Origin: CAUZSN01 sp963582345
Lineage (GTDB): Bacteria > Planctomycetota > Planctomycetia > Planctomycetales > Planctomycetaceae
Direction: 5' to 3'
Assembly (NCBI GenBank): GCA_963582345.1
Contig: CAUZSN010000092.1
Span: 1-11,152 of the forward strand
DNA: 11,152 nucleotides
A program made the position numbers and the translations under genes. A model generated the notes under the pieces. The model saw only the letters and a list, made by a program, of their open reading frames with translations. It made no database searches and was not told the origin of the DNA. Of this stretch, positions 1-6,860 are shown piece by piece; the first letter of the stretch is position 1, and each line of letters starts with the position of its first letter.

Positions 1-26
1 ATCCCGTGTCGCTCGATCGTGCGTCG

Positions 27-1271
27 CTATCGCGTTACGGTTTCGTCGTTCGATGCCCAACGGCCTGGTTCACGCGATAGCTGGGACGGATTCGAAGGTT
101 CGTGGACTTGCAGAACACGCTCGACGATTTCTTGTACGACAATTGCGGGTTGTTCTTGCTGGATTGCACCGCAGTCAAATCCAAACGTGCATTGGAAGAA
201 AATCCGAGCAAAGTGCTCGCACAAATATGGCATCAAATTGCCCATGAACGAATCGTGAAAAACGACCATCGTCGGTGCGTCGAGTAGATCGGTTTGTGAA
301 ATCTTGATCTGAGCTTGAGTATCTGAATCGAGATTGCGAATCCGTGCGGCTCGTTCGAATTGCGGTTTCAAGTCGATTCGATCTTCGCGCAGCAGATCTT
401 GCAATCCCAGCATCATTGCCAAGTCACAGCCGTCAGTTTCGCGATGGGATAGTGTGAATTCGTTGATCGACCGCGCTTTCACGGACGGAAACCAACGAGC
501 GATGCGTCGCATCATCGCTTCGTAACCGATGAATGCACCAAAGTCGTTCCAATGAGAATCCGTGCGGTGATAAGTGCGGTGTTTCCGGCTGGCTCGACGC
601 AAACTAGAACGCAAGTCGATCACGTCAATATCAGTTGATTCCTTCAACAACCCAACGAGTTGATCCAGCCGCGAGCGGTCACCGACCTTGCGGATCGAAG
701 CCGGAAGATGCTGACCATAGATCGAATGCTTGTCCGGTGCGAAGACTAACAGATAACGGATGCTGCGATCGGCCAGCCATCGCTGCCGTTCAACCAAAAC
801 CTGACGCCAACGTGCCAATTCTTCTTTGCGAAACGGCCGACGGCATCGGTAGCCATCAATTGATCGGTCGCCGTTGAAGAACAGCCAGCCGTTTCGACCA
901 GGCACAATTTGTTGATCGGCGGCGGCCCGAATCGGCTGATTTGCGAAGTTGCCGTCATTTGATGTCTTCGAGTGTGAATAGGCAGACGTGCTGGTCCAAT
1001 GCACCTGAGCGTAATTGTTCCAGCGGATTAACTGTGACCGCATGCCGAAGTGATCGCCAAACCATGCGTCACACTTCAGTGGAAAATTCAGTGATTGGTT
1101 CAGCGTGCGTGGCATCGTTGGCGGCGCGGCCAGGCGTCGCTTTTCGAAACCGGATTCGCCAGTCGATCCGGCCAACATCATTAGTCCCGGCGTGGCAATC
1201 GCGCACAAGAACACTGCGATCAACAGCGAGTCGGCTGCAGAATTCGACTTACCGGACTCTGTTTCGATCAT
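27..1271 (-). CDS. AlgJ/AlgX-like SGNH O-acetyltransferase-family protein
   Basis: This 414-residue protein resembles the AlgJ/AlgX (DHHW) family, which partners with an MBOAT protein to O-acetylate an exported polysaccharide. An N-terminal hydrophobic segment (about residues 14-34) should anchor it in the membrane, with the rest outside the cytoplasm. Visible family features are a charged entry segment followed by FGDHFGMR (71-78), a GRNGWLFF strand (125-132), LLVFAPDKHSIYG (174-186), the catalytic-type TDSHWN (D238, H240) and a later HDSF (candidate nucleophile S341). Asp-x-His plus Ser are the residues expected of this SGNH-like fold. The ATG start lies 6 bp after the MBOAT stop, so the two are almost certainly co-transcribed and probably translationally coupled. 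The actual polymer acetylated is unknown; alginate itself is not implied. Length is normal and the reading frame is intact. Confidence 0.8.
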   Translation of the reverse strand: MIETESGKSNSAADSLLIAVFLCAIATPGLMMLAGSTGESGFEKRRLAAPPTMPRTLNQSLNFPLKCDAWFGDHFGMRSQLIRWNNYAQVHWTSTSAYSHSKTSNDGNFANQPIRAAADQQIVPGRNGWLFFNGDRSIDGYRCRRPFRKEELARWRQVLVERQRWLADRSIRYLLVFAPDKHSIYGQHLPASIRKVGDRSRLDQLVGLLKESTDIDVIDLRSSLRRASRKHRTYHRTDSHWNDFGAFIGYEAMMRRIARWFPSVKARSINEFTLSHRETDGCDLAMMLGLQDLLREDRIDLKPQFERAARIRNLDSDTQAQIKISQTDLLDAPTMVVFHDSFMGNLMPYLCEHFARIFFQCTFGFDCGAIQQEQPAIVVQEIVERVLQVHEPSNPSQLSREPGRWASNDETVTR

Positions 1272-1277
1272 GGCGTT

Positions 1278-2720
1278 TCAAAATCGATAGTAGATGAATG
1301 GATTATAGGTTGCGGCCGATAGCGTCACGACCGACGCCAACAGAACGAGTCCGAAAAAGGCAACGGCCACGAATGAGGTCGATGCATTGAGAGGAGCGCG
1401 AAGTCCGGGGCCACGTAGCTTGTCAAGCGTCTGTTTGATCCACGGCATGGTCGGAATCGACCCAATACAACCGACGACGATCGCGGCGATCAGACCGGGA
1501 TAAACGTGACTTTGCCAATCGACATCGGACGCGGCTGAGTTCAAGCCCAGCATCGCCGTCAAGTAGGCGATTGCGACACCGAGACTCTCGGCTCGAAACA
1601 ACACCCAACTGATCATCACAGCCAACAATACATAGGCGTGTCCGATTGGCTTTCCGAGTTGCGATAGCCATTCGTGCACACGAAAGCGACGTTCAACTAC
1701 GAGAAACGTACCGTGATACAGTCCCCAAACGACGAAATTCCAACTGGCTCCGTGCCACAAACCGCATAACATAAACACGATAATCAAATTCAAGTAGACG
1801 CGCCATGTCACCACGCGGTTTCCGCCAAGCGGAACATAGAGATAATCGCGATACCAACTCGACAACGAAATATGCCAGCGTCGCCAAAACTCGGTGATCG
1901 ATCGGGCAACGTACGGGTAGTTAAAGTTTTCAAGAAATCGAAATCCGAACATGTGACCCAAGCCGATCGCCATGTCCGAATAGCCGGAAAAATCGAAATA
2001 GATTTGTAGTGTGTAGCAGACGACTCCCAGCCATGCCGCTGCTGCCGATAGTTCTCCAGCCGGCGAAGCGAATATCGCGTCCGCGGTCGCTCCGACCCGA
2101 TTGGCGATCAAGATTTTTTTCCCCAGTCCGAAAATGAACCGACGAATCCCCTCGGAAAATCCGGCACGCGTGACTGTGCGCTGGACAATTTGAACGGCGA
2201 CGTCGGTGTAGCGGACAATCGGACCTGCGATCAACTGAGGAAACAATGCGATGTACAACGCCACGTTGATCGGATTCTTCTGGACCTTGCCGTCACCCCG
2301 ATAAACGTCGACGACATACGACAACGCCTGAAACGTGAAAAATGAAATCCCCAACGGCAAAACGATAAGTCGAAACTTGAGGCCGTCCAATCCCATTGAG
2401 GTAAGCAACAGGCTAAGGTTTTCGAATGCGAAGTTGGCGTATTTGTAATAGGCCAATACCGCCAGATTCGCGACGACGGCCAGAACCAACAACCATTTAG
2501 TTTCACGACGTCCGCGTCGCGAGTCGATCGCAAGTGCCGCCACGTAGTTAATCAGAATCGAGGCTAACATCACCGGGACGAACGCCGGCTCTCCCCAGGC
2601 GTAAAACAACAGACTTGCGGCCAACAAAAATAGATTCTTCATCGACTTCGGGCAGACGAAATACAGCGTCAACGCCAGCGGAAGAAACAAGAACAAAAAC
2701 GTCGGTGAGCTAAATACCAC
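1278..2720 (-). CDS. MBOAT family O-acyltransferase (AlgI-like)
   Basis: This is a 480-residue polytopic membrane protein of the membrane-bound O-acyltransferase family, AlgI/DltB branch. In this family the protein moves acyl groups across or within the cytoplasmic membrane onto exported glycans. The N-terminus MVFSSPTFLFLFLPLALTLY is typical of AlgI-like proteins. Diagnostic motifs are SFFTFQALSYVVDVYRG (126-142), YFDFSGYSDMAIGLG (241-255), ITEFWRRWHISLSSWYRDYL (275-294, conserved H283) and LCGLWHGASWNFVVWGLYHG (318-337, catalytic-type H323). The start is a GTG; an ATG a few bases upstream is out of frame and stops quickly. No good Shine-Dalgarno sequence is visible. The next gene downstream is the AlgJ-like partner, which supports a two-component polysaccharide acetylation machine. 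Which polymer and acyl donor it uses cannot be read from the sequence. Confidence 0.9.
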   Translation of the reverse strand: MVFSSPTFLFLFLPLALTLYFVCPKSMKNLFLLAASLLFYAWGEPAFVPVMLASILINYVAALAIDSRRGRRETKWLLVLAVVANLAVLAYYKYANFAFENLSLLLTSMGLDGLKFRLIVLPLGISFFTFQALSYVVDVYRGDGKVQKNPINVALYIALFPQLIAGPIVRYTDVAVQIVQRTVTRAGFSEGIRRFIFGLGKKILIANRVGATADAIFASPAGELSAAAAWLGVVCYTLQIYFDFSGYSDMAIGLGHMFGFRFLENFNYPYVARSITEFWRRWHISLSSWYRDYLYVPLGGNRVVTWRVYLNLIIVFMLCGLWHGASWNFVVWGLYHGTFLVVERRFRVHEWLSQLGKPIGHAYVLLAVMISWVLFRAESLGVAIAYLTAMLGLNSAASDVDWQSHVYPGLIAAIVVGCIGSIPTMPWIKQTLDKLRGPGLRAPLNASTSFVAVAFFGLVLLASVVTLSAATYNPFIYYRF

Positions 2721-2881
2721 AAGTCATTCAATTGAGATTTGATAAGTTGGTTACGAAGGCGGAATCGGTATCTGACGCCCTGGAAAGTTGCGAAATATAT
2801 GACGAAATCAAACGAGGTCGCAAGACCGCTTCGGAACCTCGGACACCTAGACCAAAGTGGCAAGCCGCAACGTAGGCCTTT

Positions 2882-3215
2882 GCATTGTGGTTTTACAGGC
2901 ATCTCTTCCTCAGCCAAGAGGCCGATGCTGTCGCCCGGGTGCGTGAACTGAGTCTGTCCCGTCCGAGGCTCTGCAAGCGACCGGAACGGAGACTGGGCAG
3001 CTCAAGCGGATGCGCACTGGGCGCAGCAGTTGGGACGTGAAACAGTGCGTGCTGGGTGCGAAGGAGTGCGATGAGAGGACACGACCAAACACACAAGTGG
3101 CGTCACCTAAACCTCTGGGAATTTCTGGTTTAGACGACACACGACGAAGCAATGCGACAAAGTGCGAGAGTGGGGCCGGAGGGACTCGAACCCCCAACCA
3201 ACGGATTATGAGTCC
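2882..3215 (+). pseudogene. remnant 3' end of a tyrosine integrase (older element)
   Basis: A short frame from 2882 translates to ALWFYRHLFLSQEADAVARV followed by REL. It aligns with the C-terminal region of the second integrase at 8282-8350 (MDCYGHLFPGQEAEAVAQV followed by REL), including the nucleophile-type Tyr (codon 2894-2896). A stop at 2873 closes the frame on the left. Further right, nucleotide similarity to the other integrase tail continues to the tRNA-derived repeat (for example AAACAGTGCGTGC near 3040 and 8443), but the frame has shifted. The rest of the gene is missing. Its position directly before a tRNA half-copy mirrors the intact arrangement at the right end, so it is best read as the tail of an earlier element integrated at the same tRNA. 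Confidence 0.65.
3163..3215. repeat. left attachment repeat (tRNA 3' half), copy 1 of 53 bp
   Basis: These 53 bp are identical to 8573-8625. They comprise 8 bp flanking the tRNA and then 45 bp matching, on the minus strand, tRNA positions from about nucleotide 29 through the discriminator base (anticodon loop, variable loop, T arm and 3' acceptor strand). Identity stops exactly after the pentamer AGTCC, where the D arm and 5' acceptor strand should follow, so this is not a functional tRNA. It is the expected product of a tyrosine integrase that uses the tRNA 3' end as attB. Confidence 0.85.
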
Positions 3216-3407
3216 ACACGCCACATCTAAAAACGCCGAGGAAAACGACGATTTGGAGACAATCGCCGCATCACGCGCAGCAGCCAGCAACAGGACTAGC
3301 GCAACGCGGTAGATTCGGTAATACGGAGCCATAGATGTTCCAATGCAGAAGGAACCAAATTCGGCAACGGATTTAGCGTATCGTCAGAGCAGGGAGAACG
3401 CAAATTA

Positions 3408-3516
3408 TTGCGACAGGTAGAAAACGTTTGCGATAAAGCGAGTCTCGATGATAATGATTGTGAGTGAACGGTACCCGAATTAGCACCTTGTTTTCAACGA
3501 GACACAGGCTGCGAAA
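3408..3516. repeat. 109-bp direct repeat, copy 1 (left flank of cargo)
   Basis: This segment aligns without gaps to 6557-6665, with 9 differences by my hand count (about 92% identity). The most conserved stretches are AAAACGTTTGCGATAAAGCG near the start and GTTTTCAACGAGACACAGG at the end. The latter includes a small conserved hairpin, CTTGTT-TTC-AACGAG (3487-3501). The pair brackets the MFS gene and the hydroxylase operon. Copy 1 also lies directly upstream of the MFS gene and contains a plausible promoter. I do not recognise it as a known insertion sequence end. Confidence 0.85.
3428..3455 (+). promoter_or_regulatory. possible sigma-70-type promoter for the MFS gene
   Basis: TTGCGA (3428-3433) and GATAAT (3450-3455) are separated by 16 bp, close to consensus for a housekeeping promoter, about 130 bp before the MFS start. 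Both hexamers are preserved in the second repeat copy (6577-6604), where no clear gene follows. The prediction rests on sequence resemblance only; planctomycete promoters are not well characterised. Confidence 0.3.
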
Positions 3517-3588
3517 CAAGCGAACTAAGCGAAAAGACTTCTAGCCCGGAGTTAACGTAAAAGTACGACGTAATGGAGGGTTTTTCCG

Positions 3589-4935
3589 ATGACCAACACC
3601 CATTCGATCGCGGATCGCCTTGAGCGGCTGCCGATCACGCGGTATCAGCGCACAATCTTTATTGTCATCGCAACCGCCTGGTTCTTCGATTGTGTTGATC
3701 TGGCCACCATGACATTCGTTTTGTCGTCCATCAAGGCCGAATTCTCCCTCAGTTCGCAACAGGCGGGAACGCTGGCCAGCATGAGCTTTCTGGGTATGTT
3801 CTTGGGAGCTGGCTCGGCTGGGATGTTGGCCGACAAGTTGGGCCGCTGCATCGTGTTCCGCTGGAGCATTGTGTTGTGGGGAGTCAGCTCCCTTGCCTGC
3901 GCAATGGCGCCCAACATCGAAACCTTGATGTGCTTTCGCGTGTTGCTGGGAATCGGGCTGGCCATGGAACTGCCTGTTGCCCAATCGTTGCTGTGTGAGT
4001 TTATTCCCGCACGACATCGTGGCAAGTACGTCGCCTTGCTCGAAGGTGGCTGGCCGATCGGCTTCATCGCCGCTGGGGTATTAGCGCACTTCATCCTGCC
4101 GGCTTTCGGATGGCGTGGTGCTTTCGTGGCTGAAGCAATCCCCGCTTTTTTCGTGCTCGTCGTGCGCAGGATTGTCCCTGAATCACCCCGGTGGCTTGTT
4201 GAATCGGGAAAGACCGACCAAGCTGAAGCGGTGCTTGCCAACATTGAGACAAAGGTCAAACGAGCCCTGCAAGTCGACACCCTTCCGGAAATCGAAATCT
4301 GCCGGAAAGATGCGAACGCATCGCATGAGAAGCACTTTGCCTTCGTCCAACTTTGGAGAGGGAAGTACGCCAAGCGAACCTGCATGGTGTGGAGCCTGTG
4401 GTTCTTTGCCTTGCTGGGCTACTACGGATTGACCACCTGGTTCGGAGCGTTGCTCGAAGAAAAAGGCTACGCCGCCGCAAAGTCTACAGACTATATCACA
4501 TTGATGTCGCTGGCCGGAATTCCAGGCTTCCTTACCGCCGCATGGCTCCTTGAGGTACTGGGTCGCAAGCCCGTGTTGGTGGGTGCGCTGGCCGGCAGCG
4601 CAATCATGGGATATTGCTACGGAACTGCGAGTAGTCATATCACGATGATCGCCTGCGGGCTGGCGATGCAATTTTTTATGTTTGGCATGTGGTCGGTTAT
4701 GTATGCGTATACTCCCGAACTTTATCCAACGCACGTGCGCGCGACGGGAACCGGATTTGCCAGTTCGATTGGCCGCATCGGCGCCTTTCTGGGGCCCACA
4801 TTGGTTGGTGTGATCCTTCCCAAGACTGGCCAGCCAGGCGTATTCATGCTAGCTGGCTGTTCATTCCTAATCGCAGCCGTGAGCGTCATCGTTTTGGGAA
4901 AAGAAACCAAGGGCATTGTGTTGGAAGAGATTTGA
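3589..4935 (+). CDS. MFS transporter (sugar-porter/NiaP-like metabolite:H+ symporter)
   Basis: This is a 448-residue, 12-helix major facilitator protein of the inner membrane. Visible family signatures are an acidic residue pair in helix 1 (FFDCVDLATM, D34 and D37), loop 2-3 motif A GMLADKLGRC (78-87), the central PESPRWLVESGK (197-208) typical of sugar-porter and organic ion transporters, the second-half motif LEVLGRKPV (321-329), and YTPELYPTHVRATGTGFASS (374-393). The last two resemble bacterial NiaP-like and aromatic-acid transporters, which import small carboxylates by proton symport; the substrate here cannot be assigned. GGAGGG lies 8 bp before the ATG, a good ribosome site. The gene is convergent with the hydroxylase operon (40 bp between stop codons) and sits just right of a 109-bp repeat that may supply its promoter. 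It appears intact. Confidence 0.88.
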   Translation: MTNTHSIADRLERLPITRYQRTIFIVIATAWFFDCVDLATMTFVLSSIKAEFSLSSQQAGTLASMSFLGMFLGAGSAGMLADKLGRCIVFRWSIVLWGVSSLACAMAPNIETLMCFRVLLGIGLAMELPVAQSLLCEFIPARHRGKYVALLEGGWPIGFIAAGVLAHFILPAFGWRGAFVAEAIPAFFVLVVRRIVPESPRWLVESGKTDQAEAVLANIETKVKRALQVDTLPEIEICRKDANASHEKHFAFVQLWRGKYAKRTCMVWSLWFFALLGYYGLTTWFGALLEEKGYAAAKSTDYITLMSLAGIPGFLTAAWLLEVLGRKPVLVGALAGSAIMGYCYGTASSHITMIACGLAMQFFMFGMWSVMYAYTPELYPTHVRATGTGFASSIGRIGAFLGPTLVGVILPKTGQPGVFMLAGCSFLIAAVSVIVLGKETKGIVLEEI

Positions 4936-4975
4936 ACCGGCCCAAGCGATTCAATATGTAGCGTCCGTTTCGCGG

Positions 4976-5278
4976 CTATTCCGCCCCTAGGACACCGGTG
5001 ATGCCCTTTTCGATGTCCTCGGATGTCAATTTCCAGTAGTTGTCTAGATTGGCGACGACTTCGACCATGAACTTTTCGCAGTGCTCCAACGCCTTCTGAT
5101 CGTCACCGAAGTGATCCGCAAGGATCCCGACGGCGAGCTGGCGTGGGCCATTGCCTTCGTAGGTCCATTCGAAACCGGCCGGGGAGAACGTTTTGAGATC
5201 AAAGCGAGGGTCGAGCGGGCGCCCGTCCACGGTGACGGTGGCGCCTTCCAGGTGTCTTCCGCCTTCGTACGTCTTCAT
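4976..5278 (-). CDS. DUF6166 domain-containing protein
   Basis: This is a 100-residue soluble protein covering a whole DUF6166 domain. Recognisable elements are the N-terminal YEGGR (4-8), the VTVDGRPLDPR strand-turn (15-25), the core FSPAGFEWTYEGNGPRQLAV (31-50), the helix ILADHFGDDQKALEHCEKF (52-70) and a C-terminal W-x-LT-x-x-I segment (from W82). The function of the family is not known. I chose the internal ATG at 5278, because that is where homology begins. A longer frame to 5386 would overlap the membrane-protein gene and adds only low-complexity Ser/Ala sequence. It is the last gene of a three-gene minus-strand operon, 16 bp after the 63-residue membrane protein, and its stop faces the MFS stop 40 bp away. 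Confidence 0.8.
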   Translation of the reverse strand: MKTYEGGRHLEGATVTVDGRPLDPRFDLKTFSPAGFEWTYEGNGPRQLAVGILADHFGDDQKALEHCEKFMVEVVANLDNYWKLTSEDIEKGITGVLGAE

Positions 5279-5294
5279 AGGAGCAATCTTTTTC

Positions 5295-5486
5295 TTATAG
5301 GTCGGCGATGCGGACCCAGGCCCCCATGACACCGCCGATGATGAGGCTGACGCTCCAACGGACGCTGTCCGGCCAGCCAAGTTCACCGGTGATCAGCATG
5401 GCGAGGACAACCACGGCAATGCCGACGATGATACCGCCGTTCAGAGAGGCCTGGGAGCGTTTGATCTTTTTGGGTGCTTCGGCCAT
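5295..5486 (-). CDS. small two-helix membrane protein, 63 residues
   Basis: The protein has a basic N-terminus (KKIKR, residues 6-10) followed by two hydrophobic segments, roughly residues 17-34 (GGIIVGIAVVVLAMLITG) and 43-59 (RWSVSLIIGGVMGAWVR), joined by a short ELGWPDSV turn. This predicts a hairpin in the inner membrane. I do not recognise a family. GAGG lies about 8 bp upstream of the ATG, and the gene is tightly packed (9 bp after the hydroxylase stop, 16 bp before the DUF6166 start), so it is probably a genuine operon member. Its small size and position suggest an accessory role to the membrane hydroxylase, which is inference only. Confidence 0.7.
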   Translation of the reverse strand: MAEAPKKIKRSQASLNGGIIVGIAVVVLAMLITGELGWPDSVRWSVSLIIGGVMGAWVRIADL

Positions 5487-5495
5487 GGGTTAGCC

Positions 5496-6293
5496 TCAAG
5501 TGGCTGTGGCGTCGGTGCGGGCGACCCCGGCCTGCGGGTCATCCGCCTTGCCGATGATCTTACGCGCAATGGGCTTCTCGTGTTTTGCCGAGTAGCCGTT
5601 GAACAGGTGGCCCAGCGGGCCGCGCTTCAAGTCTGACGTGCCGAACAGCCAGTCGGCGACGGGATACGTCAGGTTGAAGTTCCTCTCCATCATTTGGGAT
5701 ACGTTATGGTGGGCGATGTGGTGACGTCGGATCGTGTTGATAAACGGCACGTGTTTGATGATGCGATCGTCCTTCACGTGGCAGCAGAAGTGGAAAAACT
5801 CGTAGTTCAGGTACATGAAAACGCTAGTGATCATTAGCAACCAGCCCGTGTCAGGCAGGCCCACGAAAATCAGCCCGAATGTGGGAAGCAGCGAGGCTAT
5901 CATGAACGTGACCAGCGCATACGGTGGAAAAAACACAATGCGAAAGTCACGCAGATTGTCAATCGATACCTCGTGATCCGTGAAAAACTGATGGTGCGCC
6001 AAGGTATGGCGGGTGTAGATCGCCATGAAAAAGTTGGCAAAGCCCTTGATCGGACGATGCATGACGAACCGATGGATCCACCATTCAAAGAGGTTGGCCA
6101 GCACCAAGACGAACGGAATAATCAGCCACTCGTACCAGGCGGGGCCTTGGATCTGGCGCACGCAATACCAGATCGCACCGATGCCGATCGCGAAGATCAT
6201 GAACACGTGCATTGGCCCGCTGTAAAGCTTGGCGATGCGCTGGCGAAAGTCTTCGCGAAACGCCGCCTGACGCCTTGGTATGGTGTTACTCAT
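5496..6293 (-). CDS. fatty acid hydroxylase / sterol desaturase superfamily membrane protein
   Basis: This is a 265-residue di-iron membrane oxygenase of the superfamily that contains fatty-acid 2-hydroxylases, sterol C5 desaturases and carotene hydroxylases. The histidine clusters that bind the iron pair are all present: HRFVMH (74-79), HTLAHH (96-101), HFCCH (168-172) and HHIAHH (191-196). Hydrophobic segments lie at about 29-45, 56-71, 125-146 and 150-164, so the histidines would face the cytoplasm. The substrate (lipid, sterol-like or carotenoid) cannot be told from sequence. I prefer the ATG at 6293 (MSNTIPRRQ) over an in-frame ATG at 6356, whose added residues look unrelated to the family. 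It is the first gene of a minus-strand operon, followed after 9 bp by the small membrane protein. A palindrome at 6386-6403 lies in its presumed promoter region. Confidence 0.82.
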   Translation of the reverse strand: MSNTIPRRQAAFREDFRQRIAKLYSGPMHVFMIFAIGIGAIWYCVRQIQGPAWYEWLIIPFVLVLANLFEWWIHRFVMHRPIKGFANFFMAIYTRHTLAHHQFFTDHEVSIDNLRDFRIVFFPPYALVTFMIASLLPTFGLIFVGLPDTGWLLMITSVFMYLNYEFFHFCCHVKDDRIIKHVPFINTIRRHHIAHHNVSQMMERNFNLTYPVADWLFGTSDLKRGPLGHLFNGYSAKHEKPIARKIIGKADDPQAGVARTDATAT

Positions 6294-6385
6294 AGCGAAA
6301 CCGTCTTCGAAGCGGGGTTTCCCAGATGACCCTGGCCGGAGACCGTCTCCAGCCAACTATCCCCATGATACCGACAGTTCGCTCC

Positions 6386-6403
6386 TCAACAAGAGCTTGT
6401 TGA
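6386..6403. promoter_or_regulatory. palindrome upstream of the hydroxylase operon
   Basis: TCAACAAG-AG-CTTGTTGA has two perfect 8-bp arms with a 2-bp centre, about 90 bp upstream of the hydroxylase start at 6293. The size and symmetry suit a dimeric repressor operator, but no cognate regulator is identified. It could also form a small hairpin; no T-run follows on either strand, so it is not a terminator. Confidence 0.35.
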
Positions 6404-6556
6404 TGGTGTCAGGTGCGGGCGCATTGGGTGGAACACGTGGCATAGCGACTTGCCTGTTGCCACATTTTGGGAATTTCAGAGACTTACCAAGTTGTGTTGG
6501 CTTTACTTTGCTACGTTTGCCGCGATTTTTACATTCGTGAATATATAGTCATGATG

Positions 6557-6665
6557 TTGCGATGGGCAGAAAACGTTTGCGATAAAGCGAGTCCCGATGA
6601 TAATGGTTGTGAGTAAACAGCACCCGAATTGGCACCTTGTTTTCAACGAGACACAGGCTGCGAAA
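6557..6665. repeat. 109-bp direct repeat, copy 2 (right flank of cargo)
   Basis: This is the second copy of the repeat at 3408-3516, in the same orientation and offset by 3,149 bp, with no gaps in the alignment. The promoter-like hexamers TTGCGA and GATAAT and the small hairpin near the right end are conserved. It lies beyond the upstream end of the hydroxylase operon, so the two copies enclose all cargo genes and nothing else. Confidence 0.85.
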
Positions 6666-6691
6666 AAGGAGCGACTCGATTTTTTCAACTT

Positions 6692-6749
6692 AATGACAGT
6701 GTCATTGACAGAACCCATGTGAATCCCGCTGAAAACGGGGGTTCTGTCA
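6692..6749. repeat. nested inverted repeats with TGACA/TGTCA arms
   Basis: Two adjacent structures are visible. AATGAC-AGT-GTCATT (6692-6706) is a short perfect stem. TGACAGAACCC (6706-6716) pairs perfectly with GGGTTCTGTCA (6739-6749) and encloses a smaller CCCG (6725-6728) / CGGG (6736-6739) stem. The inner and outer stems share G6739, and the GGGGG run (6737-6741) could alternatively pair with the seven-C run at 6756-6762, so competing folds are possible. It may be an operator cluster, a small structured RNA or the end of a decayed mobile sequence; I cannot decide which. Confidence 0.55.
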
Positions 6750-6860
6750 GTATCGCCCCCCCTATGGTAGGCCTAGTCTTAATTCACAACCTATGGAACT
6801 TGGATTTTCGTAAAAAACATTTTTAACAATCCCCTATTTTACCAACTGAAGTGGAGACAT

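Larger units (their letters stand above)
2721..3588. other. gene-free stretch with integrase tail, att half-tRNA and direct repeat
   Basis: No intact gene is supported here. From left to right it contains the 5' flank of the MBOAT gene, the decayed end of a tyrosine integrase (about 2882-3162), a 53-bp tRNA-derived attachment repeat (3163-3215), about 190 bp without a recognisable feature apart from a doubtful minus-strand open start at 3332, the first copy of a 109-bp direct repeat (3408-3516), and the leader of the MFS gene. Several open frames cross it, but they read antisense or sense through tRNA-derived sequence and I regard them as accidental. Confidence 0.6.

Noticed and set aside
3171..3215. 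A second tRNA gene at the left repeat
   Set aside because: Only the 3' half is present; the D arm and 5' acceptor strand are absent and the following sequence cannot pair, so it is an att copy.
3010..3312. A 100-residue plus-strand protein with a GAGGTRTPN segment
   Set aside because: This peptide is the antisense of the tRNA half-copy; the frame belongs to the shifted integrase remnant, not a separate gene.
2910..3332. A 140-residue minus-strand protein across the left att
   Set aside because: Most of it is translated from tRNA-sense sequence and antisense of the decayed integrase tail; at most its first 39 residues could be a real fragment.
3645..4385. 246-residue minus-strand protein inside the MFS gene
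   Set aside because: It is antisense to a clearly conserved transporter with full family motifs; its composition is that of a shadow frame.
5279..5386. Longer DUF6166 protein starting at 5386
   Set aside because: The extension overlaps the 63-residue membrane-protein gene in another frame, is low-complexity Ser/Ala, and family similarity begins at the ATG at 5278.
6294..6356. Longer hydroxylase starting at 6356
   Set aside because: The extra 21 residues show no family character, and the ATG at 6293 is a natural start; neither has a strong ribosome site, so this is a preference, not proof.
6437..6463. GTGGCA/TGCCAC inverted repeat as a terminator
   Set aside because: The arms are only 6 bp, the loop is 15 bases and no convincing T-run follows; likely chance.
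6503..6826. Small proteins on either strand in the hairpin region
   Set aside because: They run through the 109-bp repeat, the inverted repeats and a seven-C run, have no ribosome site and no recognisable sequence.
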